DNA of 64,000 bases from Avichristensenella sp031549905 (GCA_031549905.1 JAVBPC010000005.1:14443-78442), one strand, 5' to 3'; counted from the stretch's first letter, positions 51,692 to 60,645 are shown. Translations and numbers: made by a program. The notes: generated from the sequence alone by a model not told the origin.

Positions 51692-52438
51692 ATGGAAACC
51701 AATTTAAGTTTTTCACATGACGCGATAGAGCGCGTGCGGGCAAAGCTGACCTGGGCGCAGCTAGAACTGTTGGTTGCGCCGGAAGATGAATTCCACCTGA
51801 TCATCGCGGGCGATGATGAAAGCGTGGAAGAGCTTCGCGCGGAGATTAGCGCAAGAGAGCTTGTCATCGCGCAGCCGCAGCTTGGCTTTGCCAAAGAATT
51901 GCTGCCCCGCAGGCGGTGGCTGCAAATTTGCCTGCGCCTGCCGGAAGGATGGCGCGGGGAAATCGATGCGGACAGCGTATCCGGCATGATCGGCGCGCAC
52001 AAAATTATTGGCGAAGATGTTTCGCTGACTACCATCAGCGGCCGTGTGCTGGCGGAAGGCGTTTCCGCGAACACGCTGTCGCTGCATTCCGTGTCCGGCT
52101 CGATCGCCGGGGAGGCATTGACGGCGCGGCGCGCCAACTTCCGCACCATTTCAGGGCGGATGGGCCTTACGAACCTGACGCTTGCCAGCGCGAAGGCTTC
52201 TTCCGTTAGCGGCGAAATACAGATCTCGCTAAACGATGGCTGCCGCTCGCTGGATCTGCAGTCGGTATCCGGCTCCACCAGCGTGGAGGTGGATCAGGTA
52301 TCCGGCGCGTCGGCGCATTCTCTGTCCGGGCAGTTTGTGCTCAGCGATGAAATACAAAAGACGCCGGACGGCGTAGAAATTACATCCACATCGGTTTCCG
52401 GAAGCTTGATGATTCGCAGGAGGAAGAACAATGGCTAA
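51692..52438 (+). CDS. DUF4097 beta-strand repeat protein
   Basis: 248-residue protein with a variable N-terminal part (1-90) and repeated beta turns: SVSG, TISG, SVSG, TISG, SVSG, SVSG, SLSG and SVSG occur at intervals of about 18-25 residues, forming a DUF4097 beta-solenoid. No signal peptide or membrane helix. Its last eight bases overlap copZ, so the gene is translationally coupled to the copper genes. Function unknown; DUF4097 proteins are often tied to envelope-stress or lipid-domain regulation, but here evidence is only the neighbourhood. Confidence 0.82.
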   Translation: METNLSFSHDAIERVRAKLTWAQLELLVAPEDEFHLIIAGDDESVEELRAEISARELVIAQPQLGFAKELLPRRRWLQICLRLPEGWRGEIDADSVSGMIGAHKIIGEDVSLTTISGRVLAEGVSANTLSLHSVSGSIAGEALTARRANFRTISGRMGLTNLTLASAKASSVSGEIQISLNDGCRSLDLQSVSGSTSVEVDQVSGASAHSLSGQFVLSDEIQKTPDGVEITSTSVSGSLMIRRRKNNG

Positions 52439-52649
52439 GCAGGTAACGCTTTCGATTCAGGGCATGCATTGCAACGGTTGTGCGATGGGCACAAAGGCCG
52501 CGCTGATGAAGCTGCCGCAGGTGCTGTCCGCAACGGTTTCGTTTCAGGATAAGAGCGCCGTCGTCGAATGTGACGAAGGGACCTACGATGAAACCGCGCT
52601 GCGCGAAGCCGTGCGCGGGGCCGGGTTTGAGGTAACAGGCATCCAATGA
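52431..52649 (+). CDS. copZ: Heavy-metal-associated copper chaperone
   Basis: 72-residue HMA protein, one ferredoxin-like beta-alpha-beta unit. The copper-binding GMHCNGC (two Cys) is at residues 11-17. AGGAGG lies seven bases before the ATG, inside the end of the DUF4097 gene. The stop overlaps copA (ATGA), so it should deliver Cu(I) to that pump. Confidence 0.92.
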   Translation: MAKQVTLSIQGMHCNGCAMGTKAALMKLPQVLSATVSFQDKSAVVECDEGTYDETALREAVRGAGFEVTGIQ

Positions 52650-54898
52650 GCACTGTCACGGTTACGCTGCCCATTGGGGGCATGCACTGCGCCGCCTGCG
52701 CCGCAGGGATTGAATATGCTTTATCCGAAGTGAAAGGCATTGAAAGCGGCACGGTGAATTTTGCTACGGAGAAGGCGACGGTGACCTATGACCCGTCGCT
52801 TGTGGATGATGCCGCTATCCGCCGCGCCGTTGAGGAGGCCGGGTTCTTCATCGATGACGCGGCGGACCGCGCGGCGGAAAAGGCGCGCCAGGCAAGGGCG
52901 CAGAAGCGCCGCCTGCTCCTGTGCGCGATACTGACGATACCGCTGTTCTGCCTCTCCATGGGGCCGATGGTGTTTGGTTTTTCGCTGCCCATCTCCATGC
53001 AGGTGCAGGCGATTATGCAGCTGGCGCTTTGCGTGCCGGTGATCATCATCTGCCATGACTTTTATGTGGATGGCTTCAATTCCATCATGCGCCGCCGTCC
53101 GAACATGAACGCGCTCATTGCGCTGGGGACGGTGGCGTCCTTCGGCTACAGCCTGTTCGGGTTGATCCTGATCCTGCGCGGCGACCACGCGGGGATGGAC
53201 GCGCTGTACTTTGAATCAACCGCTGTAATCCTGACGCTGGTGCTGCTTGGCAAAACGCTGGAAGCGGGCGCGAAAGGGCGCAGCGGCAGCGCAATTGAGC
53301 GGCTGATGGGCCTTGCGCCGAAGACCGGCACCGTTCTGGTCGATGGGGAAGAGACGGAAGTTGCACTGATCCAGATCGCCGTGGGGGATACCGTTTGCGT
53401 GCGCCCGGGCGAAAGGGTGCCGGTGGACGGGGTGATCATCACCGGTGAAACGGCGATTGATGAATCCATGCTCACGGGCGAGAGCCTGCCGGTGGACAAA
53501 CACCCCGGAGACGCCGTCAGCGGCGGCACGATTAACCGGCACGGCTATTTCCGTTTCGAGGCAAAGCGCGTCGGGCGCGATACGGCGCTTCAGCAGATCA
53601 TCCGCCTGGTGGAAGAGGCACAGGGTTCCAAAGCGCCCATAGCGCGCCTTGCGGACAGGATCGCGGCGGTATTTGTGCCGGTTGTGCTTGGGATCGCTGT
53701 ATTTACGCTTGCCGTATGGCTGATTGTCGGTGCGCCGTTTTCCGATGCGCTGAAGGCTGCGGTATCGGTGCTGGTCATCGCATGCCCGTGCTCGCTTGGC
53801 CTTGCCACGCCTACCGCGATCATGGTGGGTACGGGCCGCGCGGCGGAGATGGGCGTGCTGTTCAAGAACGCGGAGGCGCTGGAAAAGACGGAGCGCGTGA
53901 CCATCGTTGCGCTTGATAAGACGGGCACGCTGACCCAGGGTGAGCCGAAGGTGACGGACATCCTGCCGGTGGAAGGTGTGACGGAAGAGGCGCTGCTTGC
54001 CGATGCCGCCGCCGTGGAACAGGGTTCCGAGCATCCGCTGGCCGATGCCGTGCTAACTGCCGCGCGCGACCGGGGCATTGCCATTCCCGCGGCAGAGGGT
54101 TTCCGCGCCATCAGCGGCCGCGGCATGGTTGCCGAAGTGGAAGGGGTGCCGCTGGCGCTTGGCAATGCGCTTCTGCTTTCCGAAATGCAAGTTGACACAA
54201 GCGCCTTGATCCCGCTTGCGGATGCGCTGGCCGAGGCTGGAAAGACCCCGGTGTTCCTTGCGCGCGGGGGAAAGCCCATGGGCGTGATTGCCATGGCCGA
54301 CACGCTGCGCAGCGGCAGCCGCGCCGCCGTGGAAGCGCTGCATCACATGGGTGCACAGACAGTCATGCTCACGGGCGACCACATGCGCACCGCGCGCGCT
54401 ATCGCGGCACAGGCAGGCGTGACGCGCTTTGAGGCGGGCGTGCTGCCGGGGGATAAGGCGGCGCATATCGAGCGCTTTATCAAAGAGCAAGAGGCGGCCC
54501 GCGCCGGGCGCGGTCACGCCCGCTATGTGGCCATGGTCGGCGATGGCATCAATGATTCGCCTGCGCTGGCCCGCGCGGATGTGGGCATCGCCATTGGTTC
54601 CGGCACGGATGTAGCGATGGAATCGGCCGATGTGGTGCTTGTCCGCAGCGACCTTGCCGATGTACCGCTTGCCATCCGCCTAAGCCGCGCGACCATGCGC
54701 ACGATTCGGCAAAACCTATTCTGGGCGTTTTGTTACAATGTTGTCGGCATTCCGATTGCGGCAGGCGTGCTGCACATTTTCGGCGGTCCGCTGCTTTCCC
54801 CGATGCTGGCCGCGGCCGCGATGTCGTTTAGCTCCGTTTCCGTTGTGCTCAACGCGCTGCGGCTCAACTTTTTCGGCCGAAAAGCCGCAAAAAAGTGA
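52646..54898 (+). CDS. copA: Copper-translocating P1B-type ATPase
   Basis: 750-residue copper exporter. One N-terminal HMA domain (GMHCAACAAG) and eight membrane helices. Landmarks: LTGES actuator, C380-P381-C382 in IACPCSLGLATP, phosphorylated D424 in DKTGTLT, SEHPLAD, and GDGINDSPAL near 633. Full length. Overlaps copZ by four bases. No CsoR- or CopY-type regulator gene is next to it in this window. Confidence 0.96.
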   Translation: MSTVTVTLPIGGMHCAACAAGIEYALSEVKGIESGTVNFATEKATVTYDPSLVDDAAIRRAVEEAGFFIDDAADRAAEKARQARAQKRRLLLCAILTIPLFCLSMGPMVFGFSLPISMQVQAIMQLALCVPVIIICHDFYVDGFNSIMRRRPNMNALIALGTVASFGYSLFGLILILRGDHAGMDALYFESTAVILTLVLLGKTLEAGAKGRSGSAIERLMGLAPKTGTVLVDGEETEVALIQIAVGDTVCVRPGERVPVDGVIITGETAIDESMLTGESLPVDKHPGDAVSGGTINRHGYFRFEAKRVGRDTALQQIIRLVEEAQGSKAPIARLADRIAAVFVPVVLGIAVFTLAVWLIVGAPFSDALKAAVSVLVIACPCSLGLATPTAIMVGTGRAAEMGVLFKNAEALEKTERVTIVALDKTGTLTQGEPKVTDILPVEGVTEEALLADAAAVEQGSEHPLADAVLTAARDRGIAIPAAEGFRAISGRGMVAEVEGVPLALGNALLLSEMQVDTSALIPLADALAEAGKTPVFLARGGKPMGVIAMADTLRSGSRAAVEALHHMGAQTVMLTGDHMRTARAIAAQAGVTRFEAGVLPGDKAAHIERFIKEQEAARAGRGHARYVAMVGDGINDSPALARADVGIAIGSGTDVAMESADVVLVRSDLADVPLAIRLSRATMRTIRQNLFWAFCYNVVGIPIAAGVLHIFGGPLLSPMLAAAAMSFSSVSVVLNALRLNFFGRKAAKK

Positions 54899-54917
54899 AG
54901 CTGTGAGGCCAAACAGG

Positions 54918-54946
54918 TTGCATTTTTCACGGTTTCATGATATGAT
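54918..54946 (+). promoter_or_regulatory. Promoter of secG
   Basis: TTGCAT (54918-54923), 17-base spacer, TATGAT (54941-54946). Confidence 0.7.
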
Positions 54947-54976
54947 TCGTCTGCTGTAGAATTGGAGGGGTTACAA

Positions 54977-55222
54977 ATGGCTGTTCTTCGGATTATCTGC
55001 ACCATCTTTCTGGTGATTTCCGCGTTGGTTGTGATTGTTTCCGTGCTGATGCAGGAAGGCAAAACGCAGGGCCTTGGCGCGATTTCCGGCGGCGCCGAAA
55101 CGTTCTTTGGCAAGAACAAAGCCAAGTCGTTTGAAGGCAAGCTTGCGCTGGCCACGAAGATCGCGGCTTCTGTGTTCATCGTTACGTCGCTGGTCATCAC
55201 GATGATTTCTTCGTCGATCTGA
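54977..55222 (+). CDS. secG: Preprotein translocase subunit SecG
   Basis: 81-residue inner-membrane protein with two helices (about 3-24 and 55-77) and the SecG loop VLMQEGKTQGLGAISGGAETFFGKNKAKSFE. It assists SecYEG in export. GGAGGGG precedes the ATG at 54977. It is monocistronic here; in many Firmicutes secG is followed by rnr and smpB, which are absent. Confidence 0.95.
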   Translation: MAVLRIICTIFLVISALVVIVSVLMQEGKTQGLGAISGGAETFFGKNKAKSFEGKLALATKIAASVFIVTSLVITMISSSI

Positions 55223-55242
55223 TCACCCGGATTTACGGGCAT

Positions 55243-55275
55243 CCCCTTTTCCACATCGTGGAGAAGGGTTTTTTT
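55243..55275 (+). terminator. Intrinsic terminator of secG
   Basis: CCCTTTTCCAC / GTGGAGAAGGG stem with ATC loop, then TTTTTTT. Confidence 0.92.
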
Positions 55276-55283
55276 GCATAACG

Positions 55284-55310
55284 AAAACCACCAGCTTGGC
55301 CGGTGGTTTT
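55284..55310 (-). terminator. Terminator of glnS-gltX
   Basis: AAAACCACC / GGTGGTTTT stem with a nine-base loop, 12 bases after the gltX stop on the minus strand; TTTTCGTT tail. Confidence 0.8.
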
Positions 55311-55322
55311 GCTTTTCCTATT

Positions 55323-56762
55323 TTACAGCGCGCCCAGCGCTGTACGCATTCTGCGCAGCGTCTCATCTTTCCCCAGCAAATATGCGATTTCGATCGCACC
55401 GCCCGGCGTGGATGCCCGCCCGGAGATTGCGATGCGTACCGGCCACAGCACCTGTCCGTTCTTCATGCCGCTTTGCTCGATGGCCGCCATCAGCGCGTCG
55501 TGCAGCGCGGGCTCCGTCCAGTCGCGGATAGCCTCCAACACTGGCAGCGCGAGCGCAAGCGCCTGCTTTGCCACCGCCGGGTCGGTCTTCATCTTCTTGT
55601 GCGTGTACAGCTCTGGGTCGAACACCGGCATTTGCGCCAGGAAATCCACCATCTCCGGAATGCGGCTGAACACCTCGGTACGGCCCTGCATCAGTTCAGC
55701 CAGGCGGCGGGTATCCAGGCCTGCCACGCCGGCCTTTTCAAACCACGACATCGCCATCCTGAGATAATCGTCGAACGGCATCTTGCGGATGTACTCGCTG
55801 TTCATCCAGGTCAGCTTATCCTTGTCAAAGATCGCCGGGGCCTTGTTGATGCCTTTGAGATCGAAAACCTCTTCCAACTCCTTCAGGGTGAAGAACTCGC
55901 GGTCGTTTCCGGGGCTCCAGCCTAGCAGTGTGATGAAGTTGATGACTGCCTCGCACAGGTAGCCTTCCTGCAGCAGATCCTCAAACGTGGGGTCGCCGTG
56001 CCGCTTGGATAGCTTGCGCGTTTGGTCTTTCATGACCACAGGCAGGTGGATATAGATGGGCTTCTCCCAGCCAAAGGACTCGTACAGCAGGTTGTACTTC
56101 GGCGCGGAAGAAAGGTATTCCGTGCCGCGCATAACGTGCGAGATCGCCATGGTGTGGTCGTCGATAACGTTGGCGAAGTTATACGTCGGCAGGCCGTCAG
56201 CCTTCAGCAGCACGGTATCATCCAGCGTGGAGCAGTCCACTTCGATGTGACCGTACAGAACATCATCGAAACCCGCTTTGCCTTCGGTGGGCACATTCTG
56301 GCGGATGACGTACGGCTCGCCTGCGTCAATGCGGCGCTTGGCCTCATCCAGAGGAATGTGCATGCAGTGCTTGTCGTATTTGAATGTTTCGCCTCGTGTC
56401 TCGTACTGCTTGCGCGTCTCATCCAGCCGCTCTTTCGTGCAGAAACAAGGATATGCGCCGCCCTTTTCCACCAGTTCCCAAGCGTAGGGGGTGTACATGG
56501 ATTTCCGCTCGGACTGGATATAGGGGCCGTAATCGCCGCCCACGCCGGGGCCTTCGTCGTAATGCAGCCCGGCAAGGTTTAGCGCTTCGTAAATCTTCTC
56601 CAGTGCGCCCGGCACCTCGCGCTCCTGGTCGGTGTCCTCAATGCGCAGGATGAACGTGCCGCCGGATTTGCGGGCGAAAAGGTAAGCGTACAGCGCGGTG
56701 CGCATGCCGCCGATATGCATATACCCCGTGGGGCTAGGGGCAAACCTGGTGCGAACTTTCAT
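55323..56762 (-). CDS. gltX: Glutamate-tRNA ligase
   Basis: 479-residue class Ic synthetase that charges tRNA with glutamate. RFAPSPTGYMHIGG carries the HIGH motif; KLSKRHGD is the KMSKS equivalent; GTEYLSSAPKYNLLYESFGWE is conserved. The ATG at 56762 is better than the TTG two codons earlier; AAAGGA lies upstream inside the glnS end. It follows glnS by six bases, so Glu- and Gln-tRNA charging are co-expressed. Confidence 0.96.
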   Translation of the reverse strand: MKVRTRFAPSPTGYMHIGGMRTALYAYLFARKSGGTFILRIEDTDQEREVPGALEKIYEALNLAGLHYDEGPGVGGDYGPYIQSERKSMYTPYAWELVEKGGAYPCFCTKERLDETRKQYETRGETFKYDKHCMHIPLDEAKRRIDAGEPYVIRQNVPTEGKAGFDDVLYGHIEVDCSTLDDTVLLKADGLPTYNFANVIDDHTMAISHVMRGTEYLSSAPKYNLLYESFGWEKPIYIHLPVVMKDQTRKLSKRHGDPTFEDLLQEGYLCEAVINFITLLGWSPGNDREFFTLKELEEVFDLKGINKAPAIFDKDKLTWMNSEYIRKMPFDDYLRMAMSWFEKAGVAGLDTRRLAELMQGRTEVFSRIPEMVDFLAQMPVFDPELYTHKKMKTDPAVAKQALALALPVLEAIRDWTEPALHDALMAAIEQSGMKNGQVLWPVRIAISGRASTPGGAIEIAYLLGKDETLRRMRTALGAL

Positions 56763-56768
56763 GGCCAA

Positions 56769-58460
56769 TCATCCTTTGCTGTCAATCTTGAAACTGTCCT
56801 TTAGCGCGACGACGCGGTTGAACACGAACCCGTCCTGGTCCTTGCAGAAGTACGCCAGGCGCAGGAACTGGAACACATCGCCGTCCTTCGCGTCCTTCAG
56901 CCACGGTTCCGCCATACAGCCGGTCAGTACGGTCATCGATTCGGGGTTCAGCCGGGCGATGAAATCCTTCTTGTCCGGCACGGTTTCTTCGCCTTCCGCT
57001 TCTTCCTCAATCGCGTCTTCATCCATCAGCAGCGGTTCATATAACCGTGCTTCAAAGGGCACGGCTTCCTCCGCGTTCACCCAGTGCAGCGTACCCTTGA
57101 CCTTGCGGTTAGCGCCTTCCGAACCGGAGAGGCTGTCAAGGTCTGCGGTGCACAGCACTTCGATCACGTTCCCGTTTTCATCCTTAACGCATCCGTCGCA
57201 CTTGACGATGTACGCGCCCTTGAGACGCACCTCGCCGCCCGGCTTCATGCGAAAGAACTTGTTCGGCGCGTCTTCCATGAAGTCTTCCTGTTCGATGTAC
57301 AGCGTGCGGCCAAAGGCAGCCGTATGCGTGCCCATTTCAGGATGCGCGGGGTGGTTTTCCAGCACCACAGGCGTTTTCGTGCCTTCCGGGATGTTGCTGA
57401 CGGTCACCTTCAGCGGCCGCAGCACCGCCATGGCGCGCGGGGCAACCTCGCCCAGGTCTTCGCGCACGCAGTGCTCCAGCAGTGCCAGGTCCACCACGGA
57501 ATCGGCCTTGGCAACGCCCGCGCGCTCCACGAAATCACGGATGGCGGCAGGGCGGTACCCGCGGCGGCGCATGCCGGCCAGTGTGGGCATTCTGGGGTCG
57601 TCCCAACCGCGCACATAACCTTCCTGCACAAGCTTGCGCAGGTAGCGCTTGCTCATCACGGTTCTGGTCAGATTCAGCCGCGCGTATTCGATCTGACGTG
57701 GATGGTTCGGGAACTCGCACGCTTCAATCACCCAGTTGTACAGCGGGCGGTGATCCTCATATTCGAGCGAGCACATCGAGTGCGTGATCCCTTCCAGCGC
57801 ATCCTGAATGGGGTGCGCGAAGTCGTACATCGGGTAGATGCACCACTTATCGCCCGTCTGGTGGTGGGGCATATGCAGGATGCGGTACAGCGCCGGGTCG
57901 CGCATGTTGATGTTGGGCGAAGCCATATCGATTTTCGCCCGCAAAACGCGCGCGCCGTTGGGGAACTCGCCCGCACGCATGCGGCGGAACAGGTCGAGGT
58001 TTTCCGCTGCAGGGCGATCCCTGTAGGGGCTGTTCTGCCCGGGCGCGGTCAGCGTGCCGCGCATGCGGCGCAGGTCCTCCTGCGGCAGGTCGCAAATGTA
58101 CGCTTTGCCATCCTGTATCAGCTTTTCAGCCAACTGGTAGCATTGTTCAAAATAGCTGGAGCCGAAAAAAAGCCCGCCGTTCCATTCATAGCCCAACCAG
58201 CGGATATCGCCCATGATGCCATCGACGAACTCCTGCTCTTCCTTGGCCGGGTTGGTGTCGTCAAAGCGCAGGTTGAGCAGCCCACCGAAGCGCAGCGCCG
58301 TGCCCGCATTGACATAAATGTTCTTGGCGTGGCCAATGTGCAGCCAGCCATTGGGTTCGGGGGGAAGGCGGGTGTGCACGGTGGTGCAAATGCCCTTGTC
58401 CAGTTCCTCCTGAACGATGTCCCAGATAAAGTTGGATCGGCTTGCTTTCTCTGTCTCCAT
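56769..58460 (-). CDS. glnS: Glutamine-tRNA ligase
   Basis: 563-residue class Ic synthetase that charges tRNA with glutamine. TRLPPEPNGWLHIGHAKNIYVN (HIGH), RFDDTNPAKE, YDFAHPIQDALEGITHSMCSLEYEDHRPLYNW and VMSKRYLRKLV (KMSKS) are all GlnRS-typical, and beta-barrel anticodon domains follow. GGGAGG upstream. Many Firmicutes lack GlnRS and use GatCAB instead. No T-box leader is visible in the short upstream region. Confidence 0.96.
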   Translation of the reverse strand: METEKASRSNFIWDIVQEELDKGICTTVHTRLPPEPNGWLHIGHAKNIYVNAGTALRFGGLLNLRFDDTNPAKEEQEFVDGIMGDIRWLGYEWNGGLFFGSSYFEQCYQLAEKLIQDGKAYICDLPQEDLRRMRGTLTAPGQNSPYRDRPAAENLDLFRRMRAGEFPNGARVLRAKIDMASPNINMRDPALYRILHMPHHQTGDKWCIYPMYDFAHPIQDALEGITHSMCSLEYEDHRPLYNWVIEACEFPNHPRQIEYARLNLTRTVMSKRYLRKLVQEGYVRGWDDPRMPTLAGMRRRGYRPAAIRDFVERAGVAKADSVVDLALLEHCVREDLGEVAPRAMAVLRPLKVTVSNIPEGTKTPVVLENHPAHPEMGTHTAAFGRTLYIEQEDFMEDAPNKFFRMKPGGEVRLKGAYIVKCDGCVKDENGNVIEVLCTADLDSLSGSEGANRKVKGTLHWVNAEEAVPFEARLYEPLLMDEDAIEEEAEGEETVPDKKDFIARLNPESMTVLTGCMAEPWLKDAKDGDVFQFLRLAYFCKDQDGFVFNRVVALKDSFKIDSKG

Positions 58461-58525
58461 TGGTTAGACCTCCCATTCGGTGCCATCTGCGCATTTTGGG
58501 GTTTGCGCCGGATGGTGTAACCTTT

Positions 58526-58554
58526 AGTATATCCAATTCCAGGGATTCAGTCAA
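58526..58554 (-). promoter_or_regulatory. Promoter of glnS-gltX
   Basis: TTGACT (58549-58554), 17-base spacer, TATACT (58526-58531) on the minus strand; 5' UTR about 60 bases. Confidence 0.8.
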
Positions 58555-58572
58555 CTGTGCCTATTTTTTGTT

Positions 58573-59568
58573 TTACCGCGTCATCCGCAGCGCCGCAGCC
58601 AGTTCGATTTCATATTGCAACGCTTCACCCCGCGCAAAGCGGGCAATATCCTTTGCCAACTCGCGCCCTACGATAGGCCGCCGGTCGGAGGTCGGCCCGG
58701 CCATGTGCGGAATGAGGATCACGTTAGGCAGCCCGCGCAGCGGCGAATCCGCAGGCAGCGGTTCCTTTTCAAACACATCAAGTACCGCGCTGAAATTACC
58801 CGTTTTCAGCGCATCCGCCAGTGCTGCCTCATCAAAGATCGCGCCGCGCGCAGTGTTGATCAACAGCGCCCCCGGCTGAATCCGCGCAAAGAAGTCCTTG
58901 CCAAGCAGTCCGCGCGTTTCGGGCGTTAGGGACATGTGCAGCGAAATGACAGAGCAGGTTTCAGCGATCTCATCCAGGCTTGCCTTGATGATGCCGTCGC
59001 GCGCGCAATCTTCGGGCGTCAGGTAATCCGCATGCACTTTGATCGTTGTGTGGAAGGGCTTCAGCATCCGCACCACGTTTTTTGCGATGGCACCGTAGCC
59101 GATCAGGCCGATTGTACGGTCCAACAACCCGCGATGTCTGTTCTGCGCAAAAGCGCCCCATTGCCCGTCACCGACGACCTGATGCCAGTAGGGGATTTGG
59201 CGAAGCCCCGCCAACATGTAAGCAAGCGTGCCTTCCGCGACGGATTCGGCGTAGATGGGGTTCCCGGAGATCACGCGGATGCCGTGCGCGTATGTGCTCT
59301 CATCCACGATCGGCGCGACCGTACCGCCCGTGTGCGCAATCAGCCGCGTGCGCGCGCCATCCAGCATTTCGCCTGCGATTTTGCCCGCGCCCCAGCCCGT
59401 GATGACCACATCCGCCTGCCGAAGGATTTCCGGCATCTGCTCGGACGGAACTTGTTCCGTGCTCTCGTTCCACACCACTTCGCCAAGCGTGGCCAGCGTC
59501 TGCCGGCAGTCTTCCGGGATGAACTCATCGCGCACAGCGCCCACCGGCATCAGTACATGAATCCGCAT
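58573..59568 (-). CDS. D-isomer-specific 2-hydroxyacid dehydrogenase (phosphoglycerate dehydrogenase-like)
   Basis: 331-residue NAD-dependent dehydrogenase. Substrate domain, then the Rossmann domain with TIGLIGYGAIAKNVVRML, followed by LHMSLTPETRGLLG, ALLINTARGAIFDEAAL (catalytic Arg), DVFEKEPLP (Glu) and LIPHMAG (His). The ATG at 59568 has GGAGG six bases upstream; a much longer open frame to 60111 is spurious. No ACT domain, unlike SerA. Divergent from the hydroxypyruvate isomerase-like gene, suggesting a shared 2-hydroxy/2-keto acid pathway. Confidence 0.88.
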   Translation of the reverse strand: MRIHVLMPVGAVRDEFIPEDCRQTLATLGEVVWNESTEQVPSEQMPEILRQADVVITGWGAGKIAGEMLDGARTRLIAHTGGTVAPIVDESTYAHGIRVISGNPIYAESVAEGTLAYMLAGLRQIPYWHQVVGDGQWGAFAQNRHRGLLDRTIGLIGYGAIAKNVVRMLKPFHTTIKVHADYLTPEDCARDGIIKASLDEIAETCSVISLHMSLTPETRGLLGKDFFARIQPGALLINTARGAIFDEAALADALKTGNFSAVLDVFEKEPLPADSPLRGLPNVILIPHMAGPTSDRRPIVGRELAKDIARFARGEALQYEIELAAALRMTR

Positions 59569-59640
59569 GATGAACCTCCGCATGTTTTCATTCGCAATAC
59601 CGCCATCATAGCCGTATCGGGTGGCAAACGCAAGTGCCGC

Positions 59641-59669
59641 TTGTGTTTTTCTGTCATGCTTGCTATGAT
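59641..59669 (+). promoter_or_regulatory. Promoter of the hydroxypyruvate isomerase-like gene
   Basis: TTGTGT (59641-59646), 17-base spacer, TATGAT (59664-59669). Confidence 0.6.
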
Positions 59670-59695
59670 GCACAATAAGAGGGGAGTGGCCTTTG

Positions 59696-60454
59696 ATGAA
59701 CCTAAAATTTTCCGTTTGTACGGATGCGGTGTTCCGCGGGCAGGATACTGCGTCGGTGATCCCGCGCGTAGCGGCAGCCGGGTTTTCGTATATCGAGTTC
59801 TGGGGTTGGCAGGGTAAAGATTTGCGCGCAATCCGCAGGGCAGCGGATGAAAACGGCGTGACCGTAGCCGCCTGCTGTGTCAAGCAGCCATCCCTTGTGG
59901 ACCCTGCCGCACGCAATGTGTTTTTATCGGGGCTTGATGAATCCATCCAGGCGGCCAAAGTGCTGGGCGCAAAGGTGCTGCTGACCCAGGCAGGGCAGGA
60001 TACCGGCGCGCCGCGAAAGACGCAAACGGCATCGCTGATCGAGGGTCTATCTCTTGCGGCGTCAAGGGCGGAGGATGCGGGCATCACGCTGGTGCTGGAG
60101 CCGCTGAACACCCGCTACGACCACAAAGGATATTTTCTGTGGTCAACGGAGGAGACAGCGCAGGTGATAGATGCTGTCGCAAGCCCAGCCGTGAAGATAC
60201 TGTACGATATCTACCACCAGCAGATTATGGAAGGGGATATCGTTGGTACGCTGCTTGGTAACCTTCCGCGCATCGGTCACATTCACACGGCAGGCCATCC
60301 CGGCCGTCATGAGCTGACAGACGGCGAGCTGAACTACCGTTATGTGCTTGCAAGGCTTGACGAGGCCGGATACGCGGGCATCGTGGGGCTTGAGTATTTT
60401 CCGCTGTTGCCGCCTGAGGAAGGCTTTAACACATTCTTTCAAATGCTGAAATAA
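59696..60454 (+). CDS. Hydroxypyruvate isomerase-like TIM-barrel protein
   Basis: 252-residue AP-endonuclease-2/xylose-isomerase-like protein most like Hyi/OtnI. FSVCTDAVFRG, AAGFSYIEFWGWQGKD, LVLEPLNTRYDHKGYFL (first catalytic Glu), ILYDIYHQQIMEGD, HIHTAGHPGRHELTDGELNY and VGLEYFPLLPPEEGF (second catalytic Glu). AGGGGAG upstream; ATG at 59696. It is divergent from a 2-hydroxyacid dehydrogenase, consistent with interconverting hydroxypyruvate/tartronate semialdehyde-type compounds, but the substrate is inferred. Confidence 0.85.
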   Translation: MNLKFSVCTDAVFRGQDTASVIPRVAAAGFSYIEFWGWQGKDLRAIRRAADENGVTVAACCVKQPSLVDPAARNVFLSGLDESIQAAKVLGAKVLLTQAGQDTGAPRKTQTASLIEGLSLAASRAEDAGITLVLEPLNTRYDHKGYFLWSTEETAQVIDAVASPAVKILYDIYHQQIMEGDIVGTLLGNLPRIGHIHTAGHPGRHELTDGELNYRYVLARLDEAGYAGIVGLEYFPLLPPEEGFNTFFQMLK

Positions 60455-60473
60455 ACAAAATTGCCTCTTGACA

Positions 60474-60503
60474 GCTTTGCTTCGGTATGATTAACTTAGC
60501 TTG
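60474..60503 (+). promoter_or_regulatory. Candidate promoter of the glycerol-3-phosphate-type operon
   Basis: TTGACA followed, after 17 bases, by TTAACT, a weak -10; a TATGAT at shorter spacing is also present. It precedes the leader terminator. Confidence 0.4.
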
Positions 60504-60570
60504 TTAAGGCAGAGAATGAGAGAGCCAAAACAGCCAGCCACTTGAGGCGTGTTGTTGCGGCTCTTTTTTG
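60504..60570 (+). promoter_or_regulatory. Leader terminator, possible GlpP-type antitermination element
   Basis: AGAGCC (60521-60526) pairs with GGCTCT (60559-60564), followed by T6: an intrinsic terminator between the promoter and the first gene. The upstream purine-rich AGAGAATGAGAG resembles the RNA of GlpP-controlled glp leaders, in which GlpP with glycerol 3-phosphate prevents termination. The match is by type and context, not by an established consensus. Confidence 0.6.
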
Positions 60571-60645
60571 CTGCGCCAAATGGTGAGTGCACATTTCGCG
60601 CGCCTGCGGCAGTGAATTGTGCTGTACTTGGAAGGGGAGTTTGAG

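Noticed and set aside
57084..58520. 478-codon plus-strand frame inside glnS
   Set aside because: Antisense shadow of the synthetase; no motifs.
58461..58560. T-box riboswitch before glnS
   Set aside because: Only about 60 bases lie between the promoter and the start codon and there is no T-box sequence.
59569..60111. N-terminal extension of the hydroxyacid dehydrogenase to 512 residues
   Set aside because: It overlaps the divergent isomerase-like gene and its promoter; the ATG at 59568 has a good ribosome-binding site and a family-typical N-terminus.
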